From: Litoreibacter ponti
GTDB taxonomy: Bacteria > Pseudomonadota > Alphaproteobacteria > Rhodobacterales > Rhodobacteraceae
Assembly (NCBI RefSeq): GCF_003054285.1
Contig: NZ_QBKS01000001.1
Span: 496,001 to 560,000 of the forward strand
Length of the DNA stretch: 64,000 nt
Reading direction: 5' to 3'
The notes below the pieces were generated by a model. The model did no database searches. It was not told the DNA's origin and saw nothing but the letters and a program-made list of their open reading frames with translations. This document shows positions 18,365 through 25,541 of the stretch, piece by piece. The translations under genes and the position numbers were made by a program. The stretch's first letter is position 1; the number at the start of each line of letters is the position of its first letter.

Positions 18365-18490
18365 ATGCAACACATCCAAAACAGCTATCAGGGCCTGAGC
18401 CTTCTGCTGCGTTTGAACTGGGACCGCCTGTTGTGGCCGGTTGCAGTGGGTGCAGCGCTGTGCACGGCCGGTCTTCTGGCGGGACTGTAA
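18365..18490 (+). CDS. Small predicted membrane protein, 41 residues
   Basis: An open frame of 42 codons lies between rseP and bamA. GAGGGA sits about 9 bases before the ATG. The product begins MQHIQNSYQGLSLLLRLNWD and then has one hydrophobic helix (PVAVGAALCTAGLLAGL), with a Trp-rich interface (NWDRLLW). I recall similar tiny proteins with an N-terminal SYxGLSLL-LNWDR pattern in Rhodobacterales, but the function is unknown. The reading frame has the codon character of its neighbours. Position suggests an accessory to envelope assembly; that is inference. Confidence 0.68.
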   Translation: MQHIQNSYQGLSLLLRLNWDRLLWPVAVGAALCTAGLLAGL

Positions 18491-18561
18491 AGGTCGGTAA
18501 TTTTTCCGACTAAGCGCCTGCAAATCATCGCCGATTTCGGCGCATGTGCTTTTGACAAATC

Positions 18562-18591
18562 TTGAGACTCGGTCTACACCCGACACATAAT
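18562..18591 (+). promoter_or_regulatory. bamA: Possible sigma-70-type promoter for bamA
   Basis: TTGAGA at 18562-18567 and CATAAT at 18586-18591 with an 18-base spacer, 28 bases upstream of the bamA ATG. A TTGACA at 18552 is a better -35 by sequence but is badly spaced. This would give bamA and the downstream lipid A genes their own start besides read-through from rseP. Confidence 0.4.
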
Positions 18592-18619
18592 ATAGCGTGT
18601 AAGAGCGGGATCGGGGCAG

Positions 18620-20965
18620 ATGAAGATCGCAAAAGCGGCGCAATACACACGACATTTTCTTAAGATTCAGTGTATTAGAACGGTGCTTATCGCCAGCGCC
18701 GCTATTGGCTCTGTGGCAGGCCTCAGCCAGGCCCCGGCCTACGCACAAAGCTTCCCGGTTTCATCGATCGAGATCGAAGGCAATCAGCGCATCGAAGACG
18801 CGACGATCCTATCCTTCCTTAATGTCCAGCCCGGCCAGAACGTGGGGGCCGCCCAGCTGAACGACGCGCTGCAGCGATTGCAGCGATCGGGCCTGTTCGA
18901 GACGGTCGATATTGTGCCTGCGGGCAACCGCCTTGTGGTCACGGTGAAGGAATTTCCCACGATCAACCGCGTCAACATCGAGGGCAACAAGCGCCTGAAG
19001 GACGAAGACCTGCTGCCACTGCTGCAATCGCAGTCGCGCCGGGTCTACAATCCCTCGACGGCGGAAGCCGACGCTGCGCTTCTGGCCGAAGGTTACAATC
19101 AGGCAGGCCGTGTGGCGGCGACTGTGACGCCCCGGATCATCCCGCGCTCCAACAACCGCGTCGATCTGGTCTTTGAGATTGCCGAAGGCGATGTGGTCGA
19201 GGTCGAGCGCATCAGCTTTGTGGGCAACCGCGCCTATTCTGATCGTCGCTTGCGGCGGGTCATCGGCTCCAAGCAGGCAGGGCTCTTGCGCTCCATCATC
19301 CAGTCGGACACGTTTCTTGCCGACCGGATTGCATTTGACCGGCAGCTGCTGCGCGACTTCTACCTGTCGCGCGGATACGTCGATTTTCAGGTCCTGTCCT
19401 CCACGCCCGAGCTGACGCGCAACCGCGACGGCTATTTCGTGACCTTCCGGGTGCGCGAAGGGCAGCAATTCACCGTGGGCGAGGTCACGACCTTCTCGGA
19501 CCTGCCGGAGATCGATATCGATGAGTTTCAGGCCGTTGCACGCTTGAAGCCGGGCCAGACCTACTCGCCGGCCCGTGTCGAGAATACGATCACCCGGATG
19601 GAGCGGCTTGCGATCCAGAAGGGTTTCAACTTTATCCGTGTAGAGCCCCGCATCACCCGTAACGAAGCTGATATCAGCCTCGATGTTGAATTCGCCGTCA
19701 TTCGCGGCCCGCGTGTCTTTGTCGAGCGTATCGATATCGAGGGCAACGCGACGACGCTGGATCGCGTGATCCGCCGCCAGTTCAACACGGTGGAAGGGGA
19801 TCCCTTCAATCCGCGCGAGATCCGCGACGCGGCCGAGCGCATCCGGGCGCTGAACTACTTCTCCAACGTCGACGTAAACACCCGCGAGGGCAGTGGCCCT
19901 GAGCAGGTGGTCGTGGATGTCGATGTTGACGAGACGACAACGGGCTCGCTGGGCTTCGGGGTCAGCTTCAGCGCGGACGCTGGCACCTCGTTCAACGTCA
20001 ACTTCCTTGAGCGCAACTTCCTAGGGCGCGGGCAGACGCTTGGGTTGTCCTTCGACACCGGATCAGACTCGCAAGACACGAATGTGCGGTTCGTCGAGCC
20101 TGCCTTCCTTGGTCGTGATCTGGCCTTGGGGCTGACAGCCTATTACCGCACGACTGATCAAGAATTCTCGGACTACGACACACTGCGTGTGGGGTTCGAG
20201 CCGTCCCTGACCTTCCCGGTCAGCGAGAACGGGCGATTGACCCTGAGCTACCAGATTTCGCGGGACTCCATCAAGAACGTGGAGAGCACTGTATCGCCCA
20301 TTATCAGACGCGACGAGAGCTCGGCCTATACCTCTGCTGTCGGCTATACGTACTCCTACGACACGCGCCGCTCCGGCCTGAACCCGACCAGCGGTGTTCT
20401 GCTGCAGTTCGGCCAGAAGATTGCGGGCATCGGTGGCGGCCTGCGTTATGTGCAAACGACCGGCTTGCTGGCAGCGGAAACGCGCGTTGCCCGCGAAGAG
20501 GTCAACCTGCGCGCGGAGCTTGAGTTTGGGGCAAATACCCGGCTTGAAGGCAACAGCCGCATCACGGAGCGCTTCTTCCTTGGACCCAGCAAGTTGCGCG
20601 GGTTTGAAGGGGCCGGCATCGGCCCCCGCGACCCGAACACCGACGACGCTTTGGGCGGCAACTTCTTTGCGGTCGCGCGGCTGGAGGCCGACTTCCCGCT
20701 GGGGTTGCCCGAGGAATACGGCATCCGCGGCGGCGCGTTCTTCGATGTAGGCTCGGTCTGGGGCCTTGACGATGTGAATTGCTCGACCGCGACATCCCCC
20801 AATTGCGTGGTCGACGATGGCTTCTCCCTGCGCTCCGTCGTTGGCGTGTCGCTGCTGTGGGACACGCAGTTAGGGCCGCTGCGCTTCAACTTCTCGCGCG
20901 CGCTTGTGTCCGAGGATTTCGACAAGGAACAGTCGTTTGACCTGACGGTCTCCACCCGGTTCTAG
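18620..20965 (+). CDS. bamA: Outer membrane protein assembly factor BamA
   Basis: Central Omp85 protein that folds beta-barrels into the outer membrane. 781 residues: a signal peptide (hydrophobic VLIASAAIGSVAGL, cleavage after APAYAQ near residue 43), POTRA repeats from about residue 47 to 400 (IEIEGNQRI, VNIEGNKRL, ISFVGNRAYSDRRLRRV, IDIEGNATTLDRVIRRQF are repeat cores), then a 16-strand barrel with RFFLGPSKLRGFEGAGIGPRD (the VRGF-type lid motif) and a terminal phenylalanine (TVSTRF). It is followed after 3 bases by the Skp-like gene. Confidence 0.97.
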   Translation: MKIAKAAQYTRHFLKIQCIRTVLIASAAIGSVAGLSQAPAYAQSFPVSSIEIEGNQRIEDATILSFLNVQPGQNVGAAQLNDALQRLQRSGLFETVDIVPAGNRLVVTVKEFPTINRVNIEGNKRLKDEDLLPLLQSQSRRVYNPSTAEADAALLAEGYNQAGRVAATVTPRIIPRSNNRVDLVFEIAEGDVVEVERISFVGNRAYSDRRLRRVIGSKQAGLLRSIIQSDTFLADRIAFDRQLLRDFYLSRGYVDFQVLSSTPELTRNRDGYFVTFRVREGQQFTVGEVTTFSDLPEIDIDEFQAVARLKPGQTYSPARVENTITRMERLAIQKGFNFIRVEPRITRNEADISLDVEFAVIRGPRVFVERIDIEGNATTLDRVIRRQFNTVEGDPFNPREIRDAAERIRALNYFSNVDVNTREGSGPEQVVVDVDVDETTTGSLGFGVSFSADAGTSFNVNFLERNFLGRGQTLGLSFDTGSDSQDTNVRFVEPAFLGRDLALGLTAYYRTTDQEFSDYDTLRVGFEPSLTFPVSENGRLTLSYQISRDSIKNVESTVSPIIRRDESSAYTSAVGYTYSYDTRRSGLNPTSGVLLQFGQKIAGIGGGLRYVQTTGLLAAETRVAREEVNLRAELEFGANTRLEGNSRITERFFLGPSKLRGFEGAGIGPRDPNTDDALGGNFFAVARLEADFPLGLPEEYGIRGGAFFDVGSVWGLDDVNCSTATSPNCVVDDGFSLRSVVGVSLLWDTQLGPLRFNFSRALVSEDFDKEQSFDLTVSTRF

Positions 20966-20968
20966 ACC

Positions 20969-21583
20969 ATGTATGGTCGCGGCGCAGCGCTGGTCCTCGC
21001 ATGCCTCGCCGCGCCCGCGTACGCGCAGCAGCAATCGAGCCCCATCCTGACCCTTGATCAGGATCGGCTCTACACCGCGTCGGCCTTTGGCCAGCGGGTG
21101 CAGAGCGACCTGCAGCAGCAATCCCAGGACCTGTCCCAGGAGAACCGGCGCATCGAAGCCGCGTTGGAAACCGAGGAGCTGCGCCTGACCGAAGAGCGGG
21201 CGGAGATGGACCCCGAGGCCTTCGCGGCACTGGCGCAAGATTTCGACGAGCGGGTCACGGGTATTCGCCGCGCGCAAGAGGCCAAGGCCGACAACATCCG
21301 GCGCGTCGCGGAGCAGGAGCGTGCACGGTTTTTTGAGGCGGCCTTCCCGGTGCTTCTAGAGCTGGTGGAAGAGACCGGCGCGATCGCGATCCTGAACAAT
21401 GAGGCGGTGATCTTCTCGGTCCGCCAGATCGACATCACGGACGCCGCAATTGCGCGGGTCGACAGCATAATCGGGGCCGCGCCCTTGCCGCCGGATCCGG
21501 GGCAGGTGCCACAGCAACGGCCCTCGACCGAGGTTGAGACGGCTCCGTTGCCGGAAGCCGATGCAGAGTCCGATGACCAATGA
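20969..21583 (+). CDS. Skp/OmpH-like periplasmic chaperone
   Basis: Probably escorts unfolded outer-membrane proteins to BamA. 204 residues: signal peptide (ALVLACLAAPAYAQ), then a long charged helical region (about residues 40-130, heptad-rich QQQSQDLSQENRRIEAA) as in Skp tentacles, and a C-terminal acidic/proline tail. The DQDRLYTASAFGQRV start matches the OmpH family DxxRLF pattern. It overlaps no gene but follows bamA by 3 bases, as expected for this partner. Confidence 0.88.
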   Translation: MYGRGAALVLACLAAPAYAQQQSSPILTLDQDRLYTASAFGQRVQSDLQQQSQDLSQENRRIEAALETEELRLTEERAEMDPEAFAALAQDFDERVTGIRRAQEAKADNIRRVAEQERARFFEAAFPVLLELVEETGAIAILNNEAVIFSVRQIDITDAAIARVDSIIGAAPLPPDPGQVPQQRPSTEVETAPLPEADAESDDQ

Positions 21584-21672
21584 CCGGGCGGTCGCGCGCC
21601 TTGTGCGGCGCGGGGCCGGATGCTACGCGAAAGACCATCAGGCCCGCAGCACAAGGGCATAAGGAAAGACAC

Positions 21673-22128
21673 ATGACGCAGACCACCGCCGATATCGACC
21701 TGATCCAACGGATCATTCCGCACCGCTACCCCTTTTTGTTGATCGACAAGGTGGTCGATATCGAGGCCGGAATCTCTGCCCGCGGCATGAAGAACGTCAC
21801 CTTCAACGAGCCGCATTTCCAGGGCCACTTCCCCGGCACGCCCATCATGCCCGGCGTCACCATCATTGAGGCGATGGCCCAGACCGCCGCCGTGATGGTG
21901 GGGGTCACGATGGACATGGCCGACAAGGATCTGCTGGTCTATTTCATGGCCATCGATGGCTGCAAGTTCCGCCGCAAGGTTGTCCCGGGCGACGTGCTGC
22001 ATCTGGATGTAACGGTGACCCGCGGCAAGCCCGGCGGCAAGGTCTGGAAGTTCAAAGGCACGGGATCGGTCGAGGGCGAGATGGCCGCAGAGGCGGAGTT
22101 CACCGCGATGATGGACATGCCCAAGTGA
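21673..22128 (+). CDS. fabZ: 3-hydroxyacyl-ACP dehydratase FabZ
   Basis: Dehydrates 3-hydroxyacyl-ACP in type II fatty acid synthesis; hot-dog fold. The start at ATG 21673 with AAGGAAAG upstream gives 151 residues, the family length. An in-frame ATG at 21580 overlaps the skp stop but would add 31 residues without family similarity. Motifs: IPHRYPFLLIDKV, the catalytic His/Glu segment FQGHFPGTPIMPGVTIIEAMAQ, and a KFRRKVVPGD block. Its stop overlaps the lpxA start by 4 bases. lpxD, often found beside fabZ, is not present here. Confidence 0.97.
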   Translation: MTQTTADIDLIQRIIPHRYPFLLIDKVVDIEAGISARGMKNVTFNEPHFQGHFPGTPIMPGVTIIEAMAQTAAVMVGVTMDMADKDLLVYFMAIDGCKFRRKVVPGDVLHLDVTVTRGKPGGKVWKFKGTGSVEGEMAAEAEFTAMMDMPK

Positions 22129-22910
22129 GCGCCGACATCCACCCAAGCGCCGTGATCGAAGAGGGCGCGCAGATCGGCGATGGCGTCAGCATCGGGCCGT
22201 TCTGCTGCGTCGGTCCGAACGTGACGCTGGCGCGCGGCGTCGTGCTGAAAAGCCATGTGGTCGTCACAGGGCGGACCAGCGTCGGCGAGGACACGGTGAT
22301 CTTCCCGTTCGCCTCCATCGGGGAGATCCCGCAGGACCTGAAATTCGGCGGCGAGGAGACCCGGCTGGAGATCGGCAAGCGCAACCGCATCCGCGAAGGC
22401 GTTACGATGAACACCGGCACCGAGGGCGGCGGCGGGCTGACCAAGGTCGGCGATGACTGCCTATTCATGACCGGTGCCCATGTGGCCCATGACGCGATCC
22501 TCGGCAACGGGATCATCGTCGCCAATCAGGGCGCCATCGCGGGCCATTGCATCATCGAGGACAATGTCATCATCGGCGGGCTGGCGGGCATCCATCAGTT
22601 CGTGCGCATCGGGCGCGGCGCGATCATCGGCGCGGTGACCATGGTGACCAATGATGTCATTCCCTACGGCCTTGTGCAGGCCCCGCGCGGCGAGCTCGAT
22701 GGGCTGAACTATGTCGGGCTGAAGCGCCGGGGCGTGGACCGTGCGGATATCACTGCACTGCGCGCCGCCTACCAGATGCTGCGACAGGGGGATGGGGCGT
22801 TTCAGGACCGTGCCCGCCGCCTGTCCGAAGAGACCGACAGCGAATATGTGCGCGAGGTCGTCGAGTTCATCCTTGGCGACAGCGGGCGGTCCTTTCTGAC
22901 GCCGCGCTGA
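22125..22910 (+). CDS. lpxA: UDP-N-acetylglucosamine acyltransferase
   Basis: First step of lipid A synthesis: moves a 3-hydroxyacyl chain from ACP to UDP-GlcNAc. Starts with GTG inside the fabZ stop. 261 residues with left-handed beta-helix hexapeptide repeats (IHPSAVIEEGAQIGDGVSIG and similar) over about residues 5-190, the catalytic-histidine region FMTGAHVAHDAILGN, and a helical C-terminus. The stop overlaps the lpxI ATG by one base. Confidence 0.96.
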   Translation: MSADIHPSAVIEEGAQIGDGVSIGPFCCVGPNVTLARGVVLKSHVVVTGRTSVGEDTVIFPFASIGEIPQDLKFGGEETRLEIGKRNRIREGVTMNTGTEGGGGLTKVGDDCLFMTGAHVAHDAILGNGIIVANQGAIAGHCIIEDNVIIGGLAGIHQFVRIGRGAIIGAVTMVTNDVIPYGLVQAPRGELDGLNYVGLKRRGVDRADITALRAAYQMLRQGDGAFQDRARRLSEETDSEYVREVVEFILGDSGRSFLTPR

Positions 22911-23836
22911 TGTTCGCGCTGGTCGCAGGCGAGGGCGCGCTGCCCGGCGTGCTGATCCGCAGGCTGGAGGCGGAGGGCCGCCCATTCCGCTACTGCGAGA
23001 TGGAGGGCCACTCCAGCGATGCGCGCGGGGACAGGCCGATGATGCGCTTCCGGGTGGAGACGCTTGGCAGCTTCATCAACGACCTCAGATCCGTAGGCGT
23101 GGACCAGATCTGCTTTGCCGGTCGCGTCGCACGCCCGCGGCTGGACCCGTCTGCGATTGACAGCGCGACCATGCCGCTTGTCCCGCGGATGATGGCGGCC
23201 TTGCAGGCGGGCGATGACGGCGCGCTGCGGCTGGTGCTGGGCTTCTTCGAGGAAGCCGGGATCGAGATCATCGCGGCGCATGACCTGGCACCTGACCTGA
23301 TCCCGGATGCGGGCGCGCATGGGATCGTGAAACCGTCCGATCAGGATAAGCGGGACGCGGACCGGGGTGTCGAGATCATCGGGGCGATGGCGAAGGTCGA
23401 TGTGGGGCAGGCCTGCATCGTGGCCGGGGGCCAGGCGCTCGCCATCGAGGCCGCGGGCGGCACGGACTGGATGATGCGCTCGCTCATGGTTCGGCCCAAA
23501 GGGGTGGGCCATAAGGCGCTGACAAATGACAATGCGTGGGACGATCCCATCGGGCTTGCAGCGGATTGGCTGACCGGCACGGGCGAGGGCGCGCCGGGTG
23601 TCGACCGCGTGCGCGACCCGGACCTGCCGCAAGGGGGGCTTTTGGTAAAGGCCGCCAAGCCCGGGCAGGACCGCCGGGTCGATATGCCGACGATCGGACC
23701 GCTCACCTTCCTTCGCGCCGCAGAGGTCGGCTTGCGCGGCGTGGTGATCGAAGCGGGCGGGGTCATGGTGCTGGAGTTTGACCGGTGCGTCGAGATCGCC
23801 GACCGGCAAAACCTGCTCTTCTGGGTGCGCGAGTGA
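22910..23836 (+). CDS. lpxI: UDP-2,3-diacylglucosamine pyrophosphatase LpxI (DUF1009)
   Basis: Hydrolyses UDP-2,3-diacylglucosamine to lipid X; LpxI replaces LpxH in many alphaproteobacteria. 308 residues with an N-terminal Rossmann-like start (ALVAGEGALPGVLIRRLEAE) and C-terminal DUF1009 domain blocks VDVGQACIVAGGQALAIEA, VKAAKPGQDRRVDMPTIGP and ADRQNLLFWV. It is translationally coupled on both sides: ATG overlaps the lpxA stop, and its TGA overlaps the lpxB GTG. The lpxA-lpxI-lpxB order supports the assignment. Confidence 0.94.
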   Translation: MFALVAGEGALPGVLIRRLEAEGRPFRYCEMEGHSSDARGDRPMMRFRVETLGSFINDLRSVGVDQICFAGRVARPRLDPSAIDSATMPLVPRMMAALQAGDDGALRLVLGFFEEAGIEIIAAHDLAPDLIPDAGAHGIVKPSDQDKRDADRGVEIIGAMAKVDVGQACIVAGGQALAIEAAGGTDWMMRSLMVRPKGVGHKALTNDNAWDDPIGLAADWLTGTGEGAPGVDRVRDPDLPQGGLLVKAAKPGQDRRVDMPTIGPLTFLRAAEVGLRGVVIEAGGVMVLEFDRCVEIADRQNLLFWVRE

Positions 23837-24999
23837 AGGTCTACCTGATCGCGGGCGAGCCCTCGGGTGACCGGCTGGGGGCAGCCTTGATGGCGGGGCT
23901 TCGCCAGCTTGACCCGGAGGTGCAGTTTCAGGGCATCGGCGGTCCGTTGATGGAGGCCGAAGGCATGGTCTCGCTCTTCGCGATGGACGAGCTGTCGGTG
24001 ATGGGCCTGGCCGAGGTGCTGCCAAAACTGCGCACGCTGTTCAAACGGCGCGACGAGGCGGTGGTCGACGTGCTGGGCTCCGGCGCGGATGTGCTGGTCA
24101 CCATCGACAGCCCGGATTTCTGCCTGCGCGTCGCGCGTAAGGTCAAGGAGGTCTCCGACCTGCCAATCGTGCATTACGTCGCGCCCTCGGTCTGGGCGTG
24201 GCGGCCCAAACGCGTTGAACGTCTCGTGGGCGTTGTGGATCATGTGCTGGCCCTGCTGCCGTTCGAGCCACCCTATATGGAGGCCGCCGGGATCGCGTGT
24301 GACTTCGTAGGCCACCCGGTCGTGGCGGAGCCTGTCGCGGACCTCCACGCCGCGCGGGACTTTCGCGCGGCCCATGGTCTGGGGGATGCGCCGCTGGTGC
24401 TGGCATTGCCGGGATCGCGGAAAGGCGAGGTCACGCGGCTGGGCGACATCTTTGGCGACACGTTGCGGCGGGTGGCAGAGGCCCGACCGGACGTCCGGGT
24501 GGTGGTGCCGGCCGCCGCCCCGGTCGCGTCGCTGGTTCAGGCGCAAGTGGCGCGCTGGCCGGGCAATCCCGTAGTGCTGGACCCGCGCGCCATGGACGCC
24601 GAAGCGGCGCTGGCAGAGAAGCGCGCGGCCTTTGCCGCCGCCGATGTGGCGCTCGCGGCGTCCGGCACCGTGTCGCTGGAGCTTGCGGCCAACGCGACCC
24701 CGATGGTGATCGCCTATGACATGAACTGGTTCTCGCGCCAGATGATCAAGGCGATGTTGCGGATCGACACGGTGACGCTGGTCAACCTTGTGTCCGAGAC
24801 CCGCACCGTGCCGGAATTCCTGGGCGCCGATTGCAAGCCCGCCGATATCGCGCGCGCGGTAACGGAACTTTTGGGCTCCGGGCCCGACCGGGCGGCGCAG
24901 GCAGCGGCGGCGGAGATCACGATGGAGCGGCTGGGTCGCGGCGACGAGCCGCCGGGCCTGCGGGCCGCGCGGGTGGTCTCGCGGGTGGCCGGTGTCTAG
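23833..24999 (+). CDS. lpxB: Lipid-A-disaccharide synthase
   Basis: Joins lipid X and UDP-2,3-diacylglucosamine to make the lipid A disaccharide (glycosyltransferase family 19). The GTG at 23833 inside the lpxI stop is chosen because the family N-terminus KVYLIAGEPSGDRLGA follows at once; 388 residues. Other blocks: VHYVAPSVWAWRPKRV, LPFEPPYMEAAGI, FVGHPV and ALAASGTVSLELA. The last codons overlap the convergent ybaK-like gene by 4 bases. Confidence 0.97.
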   Translation: MKVYLIAGEPSGDRLGAALMAGLRQLDPEVQFQGIGGPLMEAEGMVSLFAMDELSVMGLAEVLPKLRTLFKRRDEAVVDVLGSGADVLVTIDSPDFCLRVARKVKEVSDLPIVHYVAPSVWAWRPKRVERLVGVVDHVLALLPFEPPYMEAAGIACDFVGHPVVAEPVADLHAARDFRAAHGLGDAPLVLALPGSRKGEVTRLGDIFGDTLRRVAEARPDVRVVVPAAAPVASLVQAQVARWPGNPVVLDPRAMDAEAALAEKRAAFAAADVALAASGTVSLELAANATPMVIAYDMNWFSRQMIKAMLRIDTVTLVNLVSETRTVPEFLGADCKPADIARAVTELLGSGPDRAAQAAAAEITMERLGRGDEPPGLRAARVVSRVAGV

Positions 25000-25463
25000 G
25001 TGAACTCCGCAATCGCGCCACCGGTCAGCGCGATCAGATCATCGGGCGCGAGGGCGAAGATATGGCGCGGGGTGCCTGCGGCGGCCCAGATCACCCCGAA
25101 CTCGGTAAGACGCGGGTCGATGAAGGCCCGGATCGGGCTCAGGTGGCCCACCGGCGAGACGCCCCCGATGGCAAACCCCGTCTGCGCCCGGATCAAAGCG
25201 GCGTCGGCTTTGCCCAAAGGCTCGCCCGCCAGCGCGCTGGCCTTGCTGGCATCGACCTGATTTCCGCCCGCGGTCAAGAATAACACGGCCTCGCCCGAGG
25301 TCTCACCACGGAAGATGATCGACTTGGCGATCTGGTCGACATGGCAACCGGCCTCCGCCGCGGCCTGAGCGGCGGTTCGGGTCAACTCGGTGGTCTCAAT
25401 GATGATGATGTCCAGCCCCGCGGCCTCGAGTGCGGCGCGGACCCGTTTCAAACTCTTGCTCAT
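24996..25463 (-). CDS. YbaK/EbsC-type aminoacyl-tRNA deacylase
   Basis: 155-residue ProX/YbaK-fold protein likely to clear mischarged Cys- or Pro-tRNA, or a related deacylation. Family features: CHVDQIAKSIIFRG (conserved catalytic Lys region), VLFLTAGGNQVDASKASAL, GFAIGGVSPVGH and FIDPRLTEFGVIWAAAGTP. The ATG at 25463 follows the usual family length; longer in-frame starts run into the divergent glnE region. It is convergent with lpxB (4-base overlap) and divergent from glnE by 78 bases. Confidence 0.9.
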   Translation of the reverse strand: MSKSLKRVRAALEAAGLDIIIIETTELTRTAAQAAAEAGCHVDQIAKSIIFRGETSGEAVLFLTAGGNQVDASKASALAGEPLGKADAALIRAQTGFAIGGVSPVGHLSPIRAFIDPRLTEFGVIWAAAGTPRHIFALAPDDLIALTGGAIAEFT

Positions 25464-25541
25464 GCGGCCAAGAGGTAGCATGTCGCGCGGGGCACGCAAC
25501 CGGCGGTTGACGCCACCGAGCGGCGCTTCCATCGTGGCACT

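Noticed and set aside
18493..18510. GTCGG/CCGAC stem as a terminator of the 41-residue gene
   Set aside because: Stem of only 5 bp and no T run after it on either strand.
21580..21672. ATG at 21580 overlapping the skp stop as fabZ start
   Set aside because: Adds 31 residues without family similarity; ATG 21673 has a ribosome site and gives the normal length.
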